Shown here: one piece after another, positions 8,632 to 17,249 of the stretch
Numbering within the stretch: the first letter of the stretch is position 1
Layout of the letters: every line of letters starts with the position of its first letter
From: Kribbella antibiotica
GTDB lineage: Bacteria > Actinomycetota > Actinomycetes > Propionibacteriales > Kribbellaceae
NCBI RefSeq assembly: GCF_004349055.1
Contig: NZ_SMKX01000003.1
Coordinates: forward strand, 1-64,000
DNA length: 64,000 bases
Direction: 5' to 3'
Made by a program: the position numbers and the translations under genes
Notes under the pieces: generated by a model
Told to the model about the DNA's origin: nothing
The model's database searches: none
What the model saw: only the letters and a program-made list of their open reading frames with translations

Positions 8632-9174
8632 ATGACCGCCGATGGCCGCCGCCTGCGTGGCAACCTGCGGCGGAATGAGCTTCTGCAGGCCACCGTCGAG
8701 GTGATTCGATGCGACGGAGTCGCATCTGTGAGCCATCGCTCGGTCGCGGCGAAGGCCGATGTCTCGGTCGCTTCGATCACCTATCACTTCGCGACGCTCG
8801 ACGATCTGCTCGTCGCCGCGCTGACCTGGGCCGCCGACGACCTGGCCGCCGAGCTGCACGGCTGGGGCAGCGAGCTCGGCCCCAGGCCGACCGACGAGCT
8901 CGCCCGCCTGATCGAACACAACCTGGTACGACGCCGCGGCCGCACGCTCGCGCTCTACGAGCTCTACCTGTACGCCGCCCGTCGCCCCGAGCTCAGATCC
9001 GCCGCAGCCGCGTGGCTGGAGCCGATGACCGATATCGCCCGCACCTTCACCGCGGACCCACGGAAGGCGCAGCTCCTCGTCGCCGCACTCGACGGTCTCC
9101 TGATGCAGTGCCTGATCGGTGCGCGCGAGGTTGACCGCGCTGACATCGCAGCTCTGCTCGATGTACTCCGGTAG
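8632..9174 (+). CDS. TetR-family transcriptional regulator
   Basis: This 180-residue protein has an N-terminal TetR helix-turn-helix (about residues 10-55, with [20 protein letters not shown] and YHF). It is followed by an all-helical ligand-binding domain ([14 protein letters not shown]). The ATG at 8632 gives a normal TetR N-terminus. It is divergent from fbiC and followed at 80 bases by an FtsX-type permease, suggesting it controls that permease. The ligand is unknown. A 14-bp GC palindrome at 9185-9198 just after the stop may attenuate read-through. Confidence 0.88.
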   Translation: MTADGRRLRGNLRRNELLQATVEVIRCDGVASVSHRSVAAKADVSVASITYHFATLDDLLVAALTWAADDLAAELHGWGSELGPRPTDELARLIEHNLVRRRGRTLALYELYLYAARRPELRSAAAAWLEPMTDIARTFTADPRKAQLLVAALDGLLMQCLIGAREVDRADIAALLDVLR

Positions 9175-9184
9175 CGCACGAGCT

Positions 9185-9198
9185 ACCCCGGCCGGGGT
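9185..9198 (+). terminator. GC palindrome after the TetR gene
   Basis: ACCCCGGCCGGGGT is a perfect 14-base palindrome eleven bases after the TetR stop codon. It could fold as a short hairpin and partly terminate transcription before the permease gene. There is no T-run, so this is weak. Confidence 0.3.
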
Positions 9199-9253
9199 GT
9201 GTAGGCCAGCGCTAGCCAGCCGCTGACGCTGTTGGCTGGACAGCACGCTCAGG

Positions 9254-11110
9254 TTGTCGGTCGGTGCAGTGCGGGACAGATGGCAGTTGTACGCCGGTGC
9301 GATCGTTGCGGTCGCTCTCGGTGTCGGACTGGTCCAGTCGGGTCTGCAGATGCTCGCAGCAACCGGCAAGCCGGTGCTGCCGGCCGGACTGTCGGCGTAC
9401 GAGCGTGCACAGATCCGTGAGGGCTATGTGGGCGCCGGAACGCTGCTGGGGATGTCAGTGATGCTTGCGGTCTTTCTGACGGTCTTCATTGTCAGTACGA
9501 CGTTCGGCTTCACCGTGGTGCAGCGTCGTCGGGAACTGGGGCTCCTGCGACTGGTCGGCGCACAGCGCGGCTACCTGTGCCTGATGCTGGTCTGCGAAGC
9601 CGCACTGCTCGGCGTAGTCGGCACGGCGATCGGTGTGCCGATCGGACTGCTCGCAACATCGGCTCAGTCGGCCCTGATGATGAAGCTCGGCATGCTGCCG
9701 GACTGGTTCGCCGCACCGTGGAGCCAGGGTGCCATGTGGGCCGCCATGGTCGTCGGCGTCGGTACGGCGCTCACTGGCGTACTCGCGGCGGCGTGGCGCG
9801 CCTCCCGGGTCAACGCACTGGAGGCGCTGGCCGAGAGCCCGGCCTCGCAACGTGTGATGACCGGGTGGCGGTGGTTCTGGGGGCTGTCGTCTGCGGCGGC
9901 CACTGTGGCCATGGTGATCACCGCCCAGGCCGCCCGGGACTTCGTAGCCGGTCTGCTGATCGGACTGATGGTGCTGATCAGCGGCTCGATCGCACTCAGC
10001 CAGCTCAGCCCCATCGTCGTGCCATTGGCCGGGAGGCTTCCTGCGGTCGTCCTGCGCGGTCACCTGATCGCGGACCTCGCCCGCGCCGGCGTCCTGCATG
10101 CCGTACGACGCAGTGCGGCGACTGCGGCTCCGTTGATCGTGCTGGTTGGTCTGGTGGTCGGTCTCTGGGGAACGTTCGGTTCGCAGGCGAAGGCGGTCGG
10201 GGTCGAACAAGAGCGGCTGATCACGGCCGATCTGGTGGTCGACCGGGCGGTCGCGGCCGGGCCTGGAATCGCAGTCGTTTCGCGACAGACCGCCGTACCG
10301 GTTGTTGTTTCCAAGGGGAAGAGCACGGTGTATTCGGAGGCGGTGGGGATTGATCAGGCTGCCTATCAGCAGACGCATGCGTTGCGGCCGCGGAAGGGGT
10401 CGCTGGACAAGCTGACCGGGCAGACGATCGCCATCGGTCCGGGGATGGCGGCCGAGGGCTACAAGCTCGGGTCGACGTTGACTGTTGCGATGGGCAAGAA
10501 GAAGGTCGCGGTGAAGGTGGTCGCGATCATGCCGGAGACGCTCGACGTGAGCGAGAACTTCTTCGTGCCGCTCTCGTTGCTCCCGGCCGGAGGTCGCACC
10601 GAAACTCTGGTGAAAGTTGCCCCGGGCATCGATCCGGCAACTGTCGCGGCGAGGTTGCCGGGTGAGGTGCAGACCGTGAGTGAGTGGGCGAAGGGGCGTG
10701 GTGATGCACAGCAGCGCAACAACACCGGGCTCTTCGCTGCCTTGATGGGGTTGGCCGGCATCTTCACCGCCGTCGCCGTTGTCAATGCAGTGGTGATGTC
10801 GACGGCGGACCGTCGCCGCGAGTTCGCCCTCGCCCGGATGGCCGGTCTCACCAGGCGCCAGGTCATTGCCGTCGCCCTGACCGAGTCGGTCACGGTCGTC
10901 CTGACCGGCGTACTGCTCGGGTCGGTGGTAGCCGGCGCTGCCCTCGCCGGCATCGCCGCCGGCCCCTACGGACTCGCCGGAGTGGCGATCCCCTGGCGCC
11001 TACTCGGCCTGATCCTCGGCGCCGCCCTCATCGTGGTCGGGGCCGCCTCCGCGCTCACCGCCCACCAAGCCACCAAACACCGCCCCATCGCCCTACTGGC
11101 CGCCCGCTAG
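9254..11110 (+). CDS. FtsX-like ABC transporter permease without a neighbouring ATPase
   Basis: This roughly 618-residue integral membrane protein has the double-FtsX layout of MacB/LolC-like permeases. A first membrane helix (about residues 13-30) leads into a three-helix FtsX block (about 60-200), including the cytoplasmic coupling phrase QRRRELGLLRLVGAQRG. A central helix pair, an extracytoplasmic domain (about 330-480) and a second FtsX block follow, with DRRREFALARMAGLTRRQ near 520. Such permeases need an ABC ATPase; none is encoded next to it. The start is uncertain: TTG 9254 is used, GTG 9269 is possible, and family N-termini hint that translation may begin a few codons upstream at a non-standard codon. 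Confidence 0.85.
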   Translation: MSVGAVRDRWQLYAGAIVAVALGVGLVQSGLQMLAATGKPVLPAGLSAYERAQIREGYVGAGTLLGMSVMLAVFLTVFIVSTTFGFTVVQRRRELGLLRLVGAQRGYLCLMLVCEAALLGVVGTAIGVPIGLLATSAQSALMMKLGMLPDWFAAPWSQGAMWAAMVVGVGTALTGVLAAAWRASRVNALEALAESPASQRVMTGWRWFWGLSSAAATVAMVITAQAARDFVAGLLIGLMVLISGSIALSQLSPIVVPLAGRLPAVVLRGHLIADLARAGVLHAVRRSAATAAPLIVLVGLVVGLWGTFGSQAKAVGVEQERLITADLVVDRAVAAGPGIAVVSRQTAVPVVVSKGKSTVYSEAVGIDQAAYQQTHALRPRKGSLDKLTGQTIAIGPGMAAEGYKLGSTLTVAMGKKKVAVKVVAIMPETLDVSENFFVPLSLLPAGGRTETLVKVAPGIDPATVAARLPGEVQTVSEWAKGRGDAQQRNNTGLFAALMGLAGIFTAVAVVNAVVMSTADRRREFALARMAGLTRRQVIAVALTESVTVVLTGVLLGSVVAGAALAGIAAGPYGLAGVAIPWRLLGLILGAALIVVGAASALTAHQATKHRPIALLAAR

Positions 11111-11608
11111 CCCCAGATCCTTCCCGCCAAATGTGGTGAGGCCGGCGGTGCACATGCTGCGGACTACGAGGTGGTGGAACGGCTTGATCGCGCGATAGTA
11201 GAGGCGGCCGGCGGGGCGTAGGTACTGGACGAGGGTGACGACGGTGAAGGTTGCCGGCTGGTAGTTGTCGGTGATGAATGCCAGGTAGGCGACCAGGTGG
11301 TTATCGGAGACCTTGATGAGGAGGTAGTGGTCCTCCTCGCCGCGTTCGACGGTGAAGAACGAGGCGGGGGCACCTGGTGTGAAGCTGAGGGTCTCGGGGC
11401 GGAGGTTCTTGGGGTTCGGGATGCCGACGTAGCCGAGCCGCATGACTGTGGCGAGGACGACGCGGACGCCGTACAGGCTCTTGAGCCACCAGGGGTTGAA
11501 GGCCAGTGCGCCCGCGGTGAATTCGCGCAGGGTGACGGGACCGTGGGCGGTCTTGACGTCGATTTCGTCGGCGGTCGGTAGCAGGTCGTCCAGTTCGGGA
11601 AGGTTCAT
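11093..11608 (-). CDS. DUF2867-like protein
   Basis: This 171-residue protein resembles the DUF2867 family, with NPWWLKSLYGVR near residue 38, LRPETLSFTPGAPASFF near 70, and a beta-rich core ending in HHLVVRSMC. It has no signal peptide. It overlaps the upstream TetR gene as ATGA, so the pair is co-expressed and the TetR protein probably regulates it. Its 3' end overlaps the convergent permease gene by 18 bases. The biochemical role of the family is unknown. Confidence 0.75.
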   Translation of the reverse strand: MNLPELDDLLPTADEIDVKTAHGPVTLREFTAGALAFNPWWLKSLYGVRVVLATVMRLGYVGIPNPKNLRPETLSFTPGAPASFFTVERGEEDHYLLIKVSDNHLVAYLAFITDNYQPATFTVVTLVQYLRPAGRLYYRAIKPFHHLVVRSMCTAGLTTFGGKDLGLAGGQ

Positions 11609-12150
11609 CCCAGGTCTCCGTGTCCGGTGGCGAGCCGAAGGGTCATGGCATAGATGTCGCGTAAGGCGTCGCTCGGCATCGTGGGAAGCACTTGCTCGGC
11701 GCCGATCAGAATCAGATACAGCAACTCGGCGAAGCGATCCGGGTTCACATCGAGCTCAAGCTCGGCGCACAACGCTTTCAGGTACTTCGTCCGGGCCTCG
11801 TCGACCCGGGTCTGCGCGGCGCGAACCTCCGCGTCCTGCAAAGCCCAAGCCCGTACGGCGATCTCCAGCCGCGCGCTCGCCGGGTCGGCGAGCACGAGCC
11901 GCAGCAGGTGCAGCAGCTTGTTGTCGCCCGCCGGCTCGGCCTCGACGGTGTCGATCAGGCGAGTGGTGAACTTCGCTTCGAAGTGTTCGAGGAGCGCTGT
12001 CCGATAGCCCGCGGCGCCCTTGAAGTGGTGATAGTACGAGCCCTTGGTGACGCCGAGCGTGCCGGTCAGCCGCTCGATCGTCACCGCGGGCGCGCCTTCG
12101 TCGGCGAGCAGGTCGAGACCCGCCTCCAGCCATTCGGTCCGTGTCACCAT
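11605..12150 (-). CDS. TetR-family transcriptional regulator
   Basis: This 181-residue regulator has a standard TetR HTH near residues 8-50 (PAVTIERLTGTLGVTKGSYY then HHF). A helical ligand domain with the TetR_C motif LEIAVRAWALQDAEVRAAQ follows. ATG 12150 is preferred; an in-frame ATG at 12162 would overlap the operator. It forms an operon with the DUF2867-like gene through an ATGA overlap. A palindrome at 12161-12179, directly upstream of the start, is its probable autoregulatory site. Confidence 0.9.
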   Translation of the reverse strand: MVTRTEWLEAGLDLLADEGAPAVTIERLTGTLGVTKGSYYHHFKGAAGYRTALLEHFEAKFTTRLIDTVEAEPAGDNKLLHLLRLVLADPASARLEIAVRAWALQDAEVRAAQTRVDEARTKYLKALCAELELDVNPDRFAELLYLILIGAEQVLPTMPSDALRDIYAMTLRLATGHGDLG

Positions 12151-12160
12151 GCCACGGAAC

Positions 12161-12179
12161 ATACCATACTGTTTGGTAT
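12161..12179. promoter_or_regulatory. palindromic operator ATACCA-N7-TGGTAT
   Basis: ATACCA at 12161-12166 and TGGTAT at 12174-12179 form an inverted repeat that starts ten bases before the TetR start codon. AT-rich half-sites of this type are typical of TetR operators. The site lies between the TetR start and the end of the GH116 gene, so autoregulation of the TetR/DUF2867-like operon is the simplest reading. Confidence 0.55.
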
Positions 12180-12182
12180 GGT

Positions 12183-14642
12183 TCAGTCGAACGGCAGCGT
12201 GGAACCGGCGGTCAGGGTGTCGGCGGTGGTGGTGATCGGGGGCTGACCGGGCAGGCTGAGCGAGGTGAGGAAAAGGCTGCCTTCGCGGACGTGCAGGCCA
12301 TTCGCGTCGAGGGTGCCGAAGGCGTTCCCGGTGGACCAGAAGTGGGTGCCGGGCGCGGTGAACCGCATGGCGCCGGTGCGGCCGTCGTAGTCGAAGCCGG
12401 TGAGGGCGACGACTGCTCCCCAGCTTGCCATGGCGCGGGCATAGTGATGACCGCATTCGGCTTCGTCGTACGGGTTGCGGCGCTCGCCGTCGTACCGGGC
12501 TCTGATGTCGGTGATGACCTGCAGGCCCTCGTCGACCAGGCCTTCCTGGATCAGTCCGACGGCGAGGATGTGCTCGAAGCCGGTCATCACTTCGGTGAAG
12601 TAGGGGAAGGGGCGTTCGGGGCGGTTGCCGAGGGGATAACTACACATCAGTACGGCGGTCTCGTCGCCGAGAACATAGCTGCGCATGTGGTTGAAGTGGC
12701 CGTGGAAGCCTTCGCGGCGGTTGTGCCGGAGGATGCTTTGCAGCGTGGTCCGGACGTGTTCGGGGTCGAGAAGTGAGTCCAGGCTGGCGGTTCGGGCCAG
12801 GTGCTGGCCGGCCAATTGGTCGATCAGGCAGCCGTCGCCTAGTTGGAGTTCGGGGTGGGCAGGGTCGGCGGCGCCCATGGATTCGCGCAGGCCCTCGGCG
12901 ATCTGGTCCATGGTTTGCGGGCGGATCTCGTGGCGGTAGTACTCGCCGTTGAAGAGGTGCTCGTCGGTCCAGGCGCTGCCGAGGTCGAAGAGACGGCGGC
13001 ACTCCGTGGCGAGGTCGTCATCGCCTTGGTGGCGGGCCATTTCCTCGGCGGCGCGAAGGGCGGCGAGATACCAGGACTGCATTTGCGGATTCGGGCCGTA
13101 GTACTCGACGTCCATCGTGTTGTGCTGGCAGCCCTCCATCACGCCATCGCGGTCGGCATCCCAGCCGCCGTCGATCCAGCAGAACTCCAGTGCACGCTTG
13201 GCTGCCGGCCAGAGTGCCTGAAGGAGTTTGTCGTCACCGCTGAGGCGCCAGTCGCGATAGAGCTTCACCAGGCAGCCGAGCTGGCCGTCAGCCGCCGCCA
13301 CCCGGAAGTCCTGTGCGCTGGTTTCGAGAGGGAGGCCGACGCGGAAACTCATCAGGCCGCGGTCGTCCGTGGCGTGGGCGAACTCGACCTCGCGGAGTGA
13401 GCGCGCGATTTCGCCGAAGAGGTAGGGGGTGGCTTGCTCGTAGTTCCAGACGTGGGTGCAGCTTCCGAAGCAGCTGCCGTCAAGGTCGGAACAGCCTTCC
13501 CAGCCGAAGAATCTGCCGTCCGGTGTGCGGAAGACGGTCTGCGTGCGCAGCGTGCTGAGGTTGAAGAGCGCGGCCTCTTTCACCTGCTCGGGCAGGTCGC
13601 TGGCCAGAAAGTCTGAAACGAAACCGACGGTATGGCGTTCCAGTTCGTCGAGCTGGCCGGCGAATCGGCAGACCGTGGTCCACGCGTCGTCGGTCAGCGT
13701 CGTGTAGTGGTTGCCGACAGCATCGGGTTTGTCCCAGGCCAGGCGGTTGGGGAAGTGCCAGCCGAGCAGGAACGTGAAGCGCTCAGTCGTGTTGGCGGGA
13801 ACAGTCCGGCGATCGGCGACGGACGCGATCGGGGTTGCGGACTCACTGGAGCGCTCGTCAAGCCGCCCGTCCTCGCTGAAGTCGTCCCAGAAGTCGAGCA
13901 GGCTGTCGCCCCAACTCCGATCCGCCCAACCGGTACGACGAGTCACGTCCTGCCCGTCGAGCACCGCCAACGCGATAGTCCCGAACTGCTCCGCATTGGT
14001 CGGCACCCCTCGGCTGCCCAGCAACACCCCGTCAATGTCGACCCTTGGGTTCCCGTGTGCTCCGGTCGCGCCGGTGTTGTAGTTGCCTGCGGCAATATCC
14101 ACGGTTCCGTCGCGGCCGATGAAGTTTTCCAGGGAACCGGCTAGGGAGACGGTGATTGGCTCGTCGGTGGGGTTGGTGACGGCGAAGCGGAGGACGGCTA
14201 CTGGCCAGGAGCTCGCTTCGACGTTCGTGGGGACGAACGGGGTGAACGCCTCGACCGCGAGCTCCACCGGGACGTCGTCGTCGGATAGCGAGAGTCGCGC
14301 GAATGGATACGCCGTACTGAACTCTGCGTTGCGGAAGCGGGGGAGGCCGTGGCTTTGGGCGGGGCTGCCGTGGGCGCCTTCGTAGTCGACCAGGTCGAGT
14401 GGGCCCTCGGCGGCGCGGGTGGTGATCACCCCGTCGGCCGATTCGGTACGGATCGCGAAGAACGCCGTACCGGGGTGGAAGCCTTTGGCTGGGCGGTTGA
14501 CGACTTCCCAGTCGCGGAGGTTGCCGCGGCCGCCGAAGCTGACGGTTCCGGTGCCGATTCCGCCGAGCGGCAAGGCGATCCGGCGGAGCTGCCGCCCCGT
14601 GTAGGTACGAAGCAAGGGCCACGGTGAGGTCGTCATACCCAT
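12183..14642 (-). CDS. GH116-family glycoside hydrolase (glucosylceramidase/beta-glucosidase type)
   Basis: This 819-residue protein has an N-terminal beta-sandwich (PLGGIGTGTVSFGGRGNLRDW near residue 24) and a C-terminal (alpha/alpha)6 barrel with SCTHVWNYEQATPYLFG near 395 and GCQHNTMDVEYYGPNPQMQ near 505. These regions hold the catalytic nucleophile Glu and acid/base Asp in GH116 enzymes such as human GBA2. There is no signal peptide, so it acts in the cytoplasm, probably on a beta-glucoside or beta-xyloside. It is transcribed alone, with a palindrome just upstream at 14693-14703. The exact substrate cannot be inferred. Confidence 0.88.
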   Translation of the reverse strand: MGMTTSPWPLLRTYTGRQLRRIALPLGGIGTGTVSFGGRGNLRDWEVVNRPAKGFHPGTAFFAIRTESADGVITTRAAEGPLDLVDYEGAHGSPAQSHGLPRFRNAEFSTAYPFARLSLSDDDVPVELAVEAFTPFVPTNVEASSWPVAVLRFAVTNPTDEPITVSLAGSLENFIGRDGTVDIAAGNYNTGATGAHGNPRVDIDGVLLGSRGVPTNAEQFGTIALAVLDGQDVTRRTGWADRSWGDSLLDFWDDFSEDGRLDERSSESATPIASVADRRTVPANTTERFTFLLGWHFPNRLAWDKPDAVGNHYTTLTDDAWTTVCRFAGQLDELERHTVGFVSDFLASDLPEQVKEAALFNLSTLRTQTVFRTPDGRFFGWEGCSDLDGSCFGSCTHVWNYEQATPYLFGEIARSLREVEFAHATDDRGLMSFRVGLPLETSAQDFRVAAADGQLGCLVKLYRDWRLSGDDKLLQALWPAAKRALEFCWIDGGWDADRDGVMEGCQHNTMDVEYYGPNPQMQSWYLAALRAAEEMARHQGDDDLATECRRLFDLGSAWTDEHLFNGEYYRHEIRPQTMDQIAEGLRESMGAADPAHPELQLGDGCLIDQLAGQHLARTASLDSLLDPEHVRTTLQSILRHNRREGFHGHFNHMRSYVLGDETAVLMCSYPLGNRPERPFPYFTEVMTGFEHILAVGLIQEGLVDEGLQVITDIRARYDGERRNPYDEAECGHHYARAMASWGAVVALTGFDYDGRTGAMRFTAPGTHFWSTGNAFGTLDANGLHVREGSLFLTSLSLPGQPPITTTADTLTAGSTLPFD

Positions 14643-14692
14643 CGACCCTAGATGCCGCAGCCCCCTGCCGGGAATGGACTTTTGACTAGGTT

Positions 14693-14703
14693 ATTGGACC
14701 AAT
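14693..14703. promoter_or_regulatory. ATTGG-A-CCAAT palindrome upstream of the GH116 gene
   Basis: This perfect 11-base palindrome lies 51 bases upstream of the GH116 start and touches the stop codon of the MFS gene. TTGG/CCAA half-sites are common for FadR-type GntR regulators. No GntR gene is in the window, so any regulator acts from elsewhere. Confidence 0.3.
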
Positions 14704-15911
14704 CACGCGTCGGCGACTGTGAGCGCTTCGGCTTCGGACTTGGAGTGGTTGGCGGGGATGCGCAGGTGGGCTAGGGGTTTCCAGCCGGTGGCGAGGACGC
14801 CGACTGCGAGGAGGGCGGCGAAGGCGCCGACGTAGAAGGGCAGTTGGACGTTGACCTCTTCGCCGAGCTTGCCGGCCAGCCATGGGGCGACGGCACCGCC
14901 GGAGAAGCGGACGAACGAGTACGCCGCGGACGCCGTACCGCGCTCGACCGGGGCGGCTCCCATCACGGCCTCGGTGATCAGGGTGTTGTTCACGCCGAGG
15001 AAGAGGCCGGCCACGACCACGCCGATCGCGAGGACTGCCTTGTGGTGGGCGAAGACTCCCATCACGGCGAGGTCGGCGCCGAACAGCAGCAGCGACGCCA
15101 TCACCACGGGCAACGTGCCGAACCAGCGTTGCAGCCGCGGCGCGACGAACACCGAGGTGAACGCGAGCCCGATACCCCAGCCGAAGAAGATCAGCCCGAT
15201 CTGCCGCGCCGACATCGCCAGCGGGAACGGGGTGAACGCGAGCAGGGTGAAGAAGCCGAAGTTGTAGAGCAGCGCAGTGACAGCAACCGTCGCGAGTGAC
15301 CGGTGCCGCAATGCCTTCAGGGGCTCAAGAATCGACGTACGGCGGGCTTCGGGCGGCGTCGACGGCAGCAGGAAGGCGGTCGCGGCCAAGGCAATCGTCA
15401 TCAGGACGGCGACTCCGAAGAACGGGCCGCGCCATGAGATCGTGCCGAGCTCACCACCGACCAGCGGGCCGGCCGCGATCCCGACCCCGAGGGCAGCCTC
15501 GTACAGGATGATCGCCTCGGCGACCGAGCCGGACGCGGAGTTCACGATCGTGGCGAGGGCGGTCGCGATGAAGAGGGCGTTGCCCAGACCCCAGCCGGCC
15601 CGGAAGGCGACGATCATGCCGATCGAGTTCGACAGGCCGGCCAGCGCGCTGAACACTACGATGATCGCGAGACCGATCAGTAGCGTGCGCTTCGCGCCGA
15701 TCCGGCTCGAGACCGCGCCGGTGATCAGCATCGCGAGACCGATGACCGCCATGTAGCTGGTGAACAACAGCGACACCTGCGACGGACTGGCGTGCAACTG
15801 CTCGGCGATCGGCTTGAGGATCGGGTCCACCAGGCCGATGCCCATGAACGCGATCACACAGGCGAAAGCGACCGCCCAGACGGACTTGGGTTGCTTCAAG
15901 AACGAGCTCAC
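14703..15911 (-). CDS. MFS transporter (drug-efflux type)
   Basis: This 402-residue protein has about twelve hydrophobic helices and belongs to the major facilitator superfamily. The loop 2-3 motif SSRIGAKRTLLIG (near residue 65) and a motif-C-like stretch YEAALGVGIAAGPLVGG (near 135) point to a drug/H+ antiporter. The GTG start at 15911 overlaps the MarR stop as GTGA and gives a proper N-terminus before helix 1 (KSVWAVAFACVIAFMGIGLV). Coupling to a MarR regulator suggests efflux of a toxic compound. The substrate is unknown. Confidence 0.9.
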   Translation of the reverse strand: MSSFLKQPKSVWAVAFACVIAFMGIGLVDPILKPIAEQLHASPSQVSLLFTSYMAVIGLAMLITGAVSSRIGAKRTLLIGLAIIVVFSALAGLSNSIGMIVAFRAGWGLGNALFIATALATIVNSASGSVAEAIILYEAALGVGIAAGPLVGGELGTISWRGPFFGVAVLMTIALAATAFLLPSTPPEARRTSILEPLKALRHRSLATVAVTALLYNFGFFTLLAFTPFPLAMSARQIGLIFFGWGIGLAFTSVFVAPRLQRWFGTLPVVMASLLLFGADLAVMGVFAHHKAVLAIGVVVAGLFLGVNNTLITEAVMGAAPVERGTASAAYSFVRFSGGAVAPWLAGKLGEEVNVQLPFYVGAFAALLAVGVLATGWKPLAHLRIPANHSKSEAEALTVADA

Positions 15912-16354
15912 TGGGGAGCATCCTCCAGAACTTCGAGGGTAAGAATCTTGTGCATCACGACGGCCGCGTTCTCGAGGGTCTCGAGGTCGGCCGCCGGAAG
16001 GTGGCGAAGTCTGGCCGCGATCGCAGCACCCGCCTCCTGGCGGGCGTGCTGCAGTTCGGTCAGGCCTGTCTTCGTGAGGCTGATCAGGCTGGCGCGCGAA
16101 TCCGATGGGTCCGGCTCGCGCCGCACCCATCCCTGCTCCTCCTGCCGCTGCACCAGCGTGGACATCGTCGGCTGCGAACACCGATCCGCCTTCGCCAGAT
16201 CACTGATCCGGGTCGGCCCGAGCTCGTCCAGCCGCCCGAGCAACCGCATCGCCGCATGCGGCAACGCACTCACATCCCGGCTCGCCAACCGCGTCAATCT
16301 GGCAGCGGCGACCACGACATCAACACCCAGCTCGGTCAGGTCCACGCCTCCCAA
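15908..16354 (-). CDS. MarR-family transcriptional regulator
   Basis: This protein of about 148 residues has a winged-helix MarR domain (TRISDLAKADRCSQPTMSTL near residue 48, with the wing at VRREPDPSDSRASLISLT). It is first in an operon with the MFS exporter. The start is a TTG at 16354 or a GTG at 16345; both lie inside or right beside a strong palindrome at 16356-16376. That placement implies repression of its own operon and possibly a leaderless or very short 5' end. Confidence 0.9.
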   Translation of the reverse strand: MGGVDLTELGVDVVVAAARLTRLASRDVSALPHAAMRLLGRLDELGPTRISDLAKADRCSQPTMSTLVQRQEEQGWVRREPDPSDSRASLISLTKTGLTELQHARQEAGAAIAARLRHLPAADLETLENAAVVMHKILTLEVLEDAPQ

Positions 16355-16355
16355 T

Positions 16356-16376
16356 ATACATAGGAATGCTATGTAT
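16356..16376. promoter_or_regulatory. MarR operator, perfect 8-5-8 palindrome
   Basis: ATACATAG at 16356-16363 and CTATGTAT at 16369-16376 are perfect inverted repeats separated by five bases. The site abuts the TTG start of the MarR gene and stands out as AT-rich in a GC-rich region. Size and spacing are typical of MarR dimer sites, so it should autoregulate the marR-MFS operon. Confidence 0.7.
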
Positions 16377-16394
16377 CGCCAGGTGAGCCGGATC

Positions 16395-17153
16395 TCAGAA
16401 CAGGCCGTTGGCGTGCGGCAGTTCGGCGGGGATCGGGGTGATGGCGTCCCAGTGCTCGACGATCTTGCCGTCGGCGACGCGGAAGAGGTCGTAGTAGGCG
16501 ACCGGTACGCCGAACTCGCCCTCGGACTGGAGGAGGACGAACTCGCCCTCGGCGATCACGCGGTGGATCGTCTTGTAGGTCAGGAGTTTGCCGGCCTCGG
16601 CCCAGGTCGCGGCGGCTGCGCCGAAGCCGGCCAGACCGTCGGCGGCCTCGGGGTTGTGCTGGTCGTAGGTCTCGGTGGAGATGTAGTCGGTCAGGATCGA
16701 GTAGTCGGCGCCGATGAGGACACGTTCGGCGAACTCGGTCACCAGTGCGCGGTTGGCGTCGGTCTGCGCGGGGTTGGTGACAGTGGTGGGGCCGTCGGCC
16801 TGGGAGCGGCCGGAGGCGGTCTCGCGGATCTGCGGGGTCAGGGCGTCCCAGTGCTCGGCGAGCTTGCCTTCGGCGTCGACCCGGAAGATGTCGAAGCCGA
16901 CCAGCGGCTCCGGGCCGAAGCCGTGATAGGTGCCGTGCAGGGCGACCAGGTCGCCATCGGTGAGTACCCGGGCGCCGTCGTACCGGACGTCGTCGCCGAG
17001 GCTGCTGACGAGGCCGCGCAGGCCTTCCGGGCCGTCGGGGGCGAGGGCGCTGTGCTGGCGATAGCCGGCGGCGACCCAGCGGTCGACCGCGGACGGGTCC
17101 TTGGCACCGAACAGTTCGGTCGTCGCCTGGATCACGATCTTCTTGGCAGACAT
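16395..17153 (-). CDS. tandem SnoaL-like (NTF2-fold) protein
   Basis: This 252-residue protein consists of two homologous SnoaL-like halves. The first (about residues 5-112) contains LVGFDIFRVDAEGKLAEHWD and the second (about 132-245) contains VAYYDLFRVADGKIVEHWD, so the duplication is visible by eye. The fold forms a conical pocket used by polyketide cyclases, isomerases and many ligand-binding proteins of unknown function. There is no signal peptide. The gene is divergent from an AraC regulator, with a small inverted repeat between them. Confidence 0.85.
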   Translation of the reverse strand: MSAKKIVIQATTELFGAKDPSAVDRWVAAGYRQHSALAPDGPEGLRGLVSSLGDDVRYDGARVLTDGDLVALHGTYHGFGPEPLVGFDIFRVDAEGKLAEHWDALTPQIRETASGRSQADGPTTVTNPAQTDANRALVTEFAERVLIGADYSILTDYISTETYDQHNPEAADGLAGFGAAAATWAEAGKLLTYKTIHRVIAEGEFVLLQSEGEFGVPVAYYDLFRVADGKIVEHWDAITPIPAELPHANGLF

Positions 17154-17176
17154 CGGAAACTCCTTATGCTGTGATG

Positions 17177-17189
17177 GTCCTTTTAGGAC
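17177..17189. promoter_or_regulatory. GTCCT-TTT-AGGAC inverted repeat
   Basis: This 5-3-5 perfect inverted repeat sits 24 bases upstream of the SnoaL-like start and about 60 bases upstream of the AraC start. It may be an operator for that divergent pair. The short arms keep confidence low. Confidence 0.3.
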
Positions 17190-17249
17190 GCTGATAGTTG
17201 AAATCTAGGAGCTGTTCACCGTCGAAGCAGGGGAGGATTGCGACCGCAG

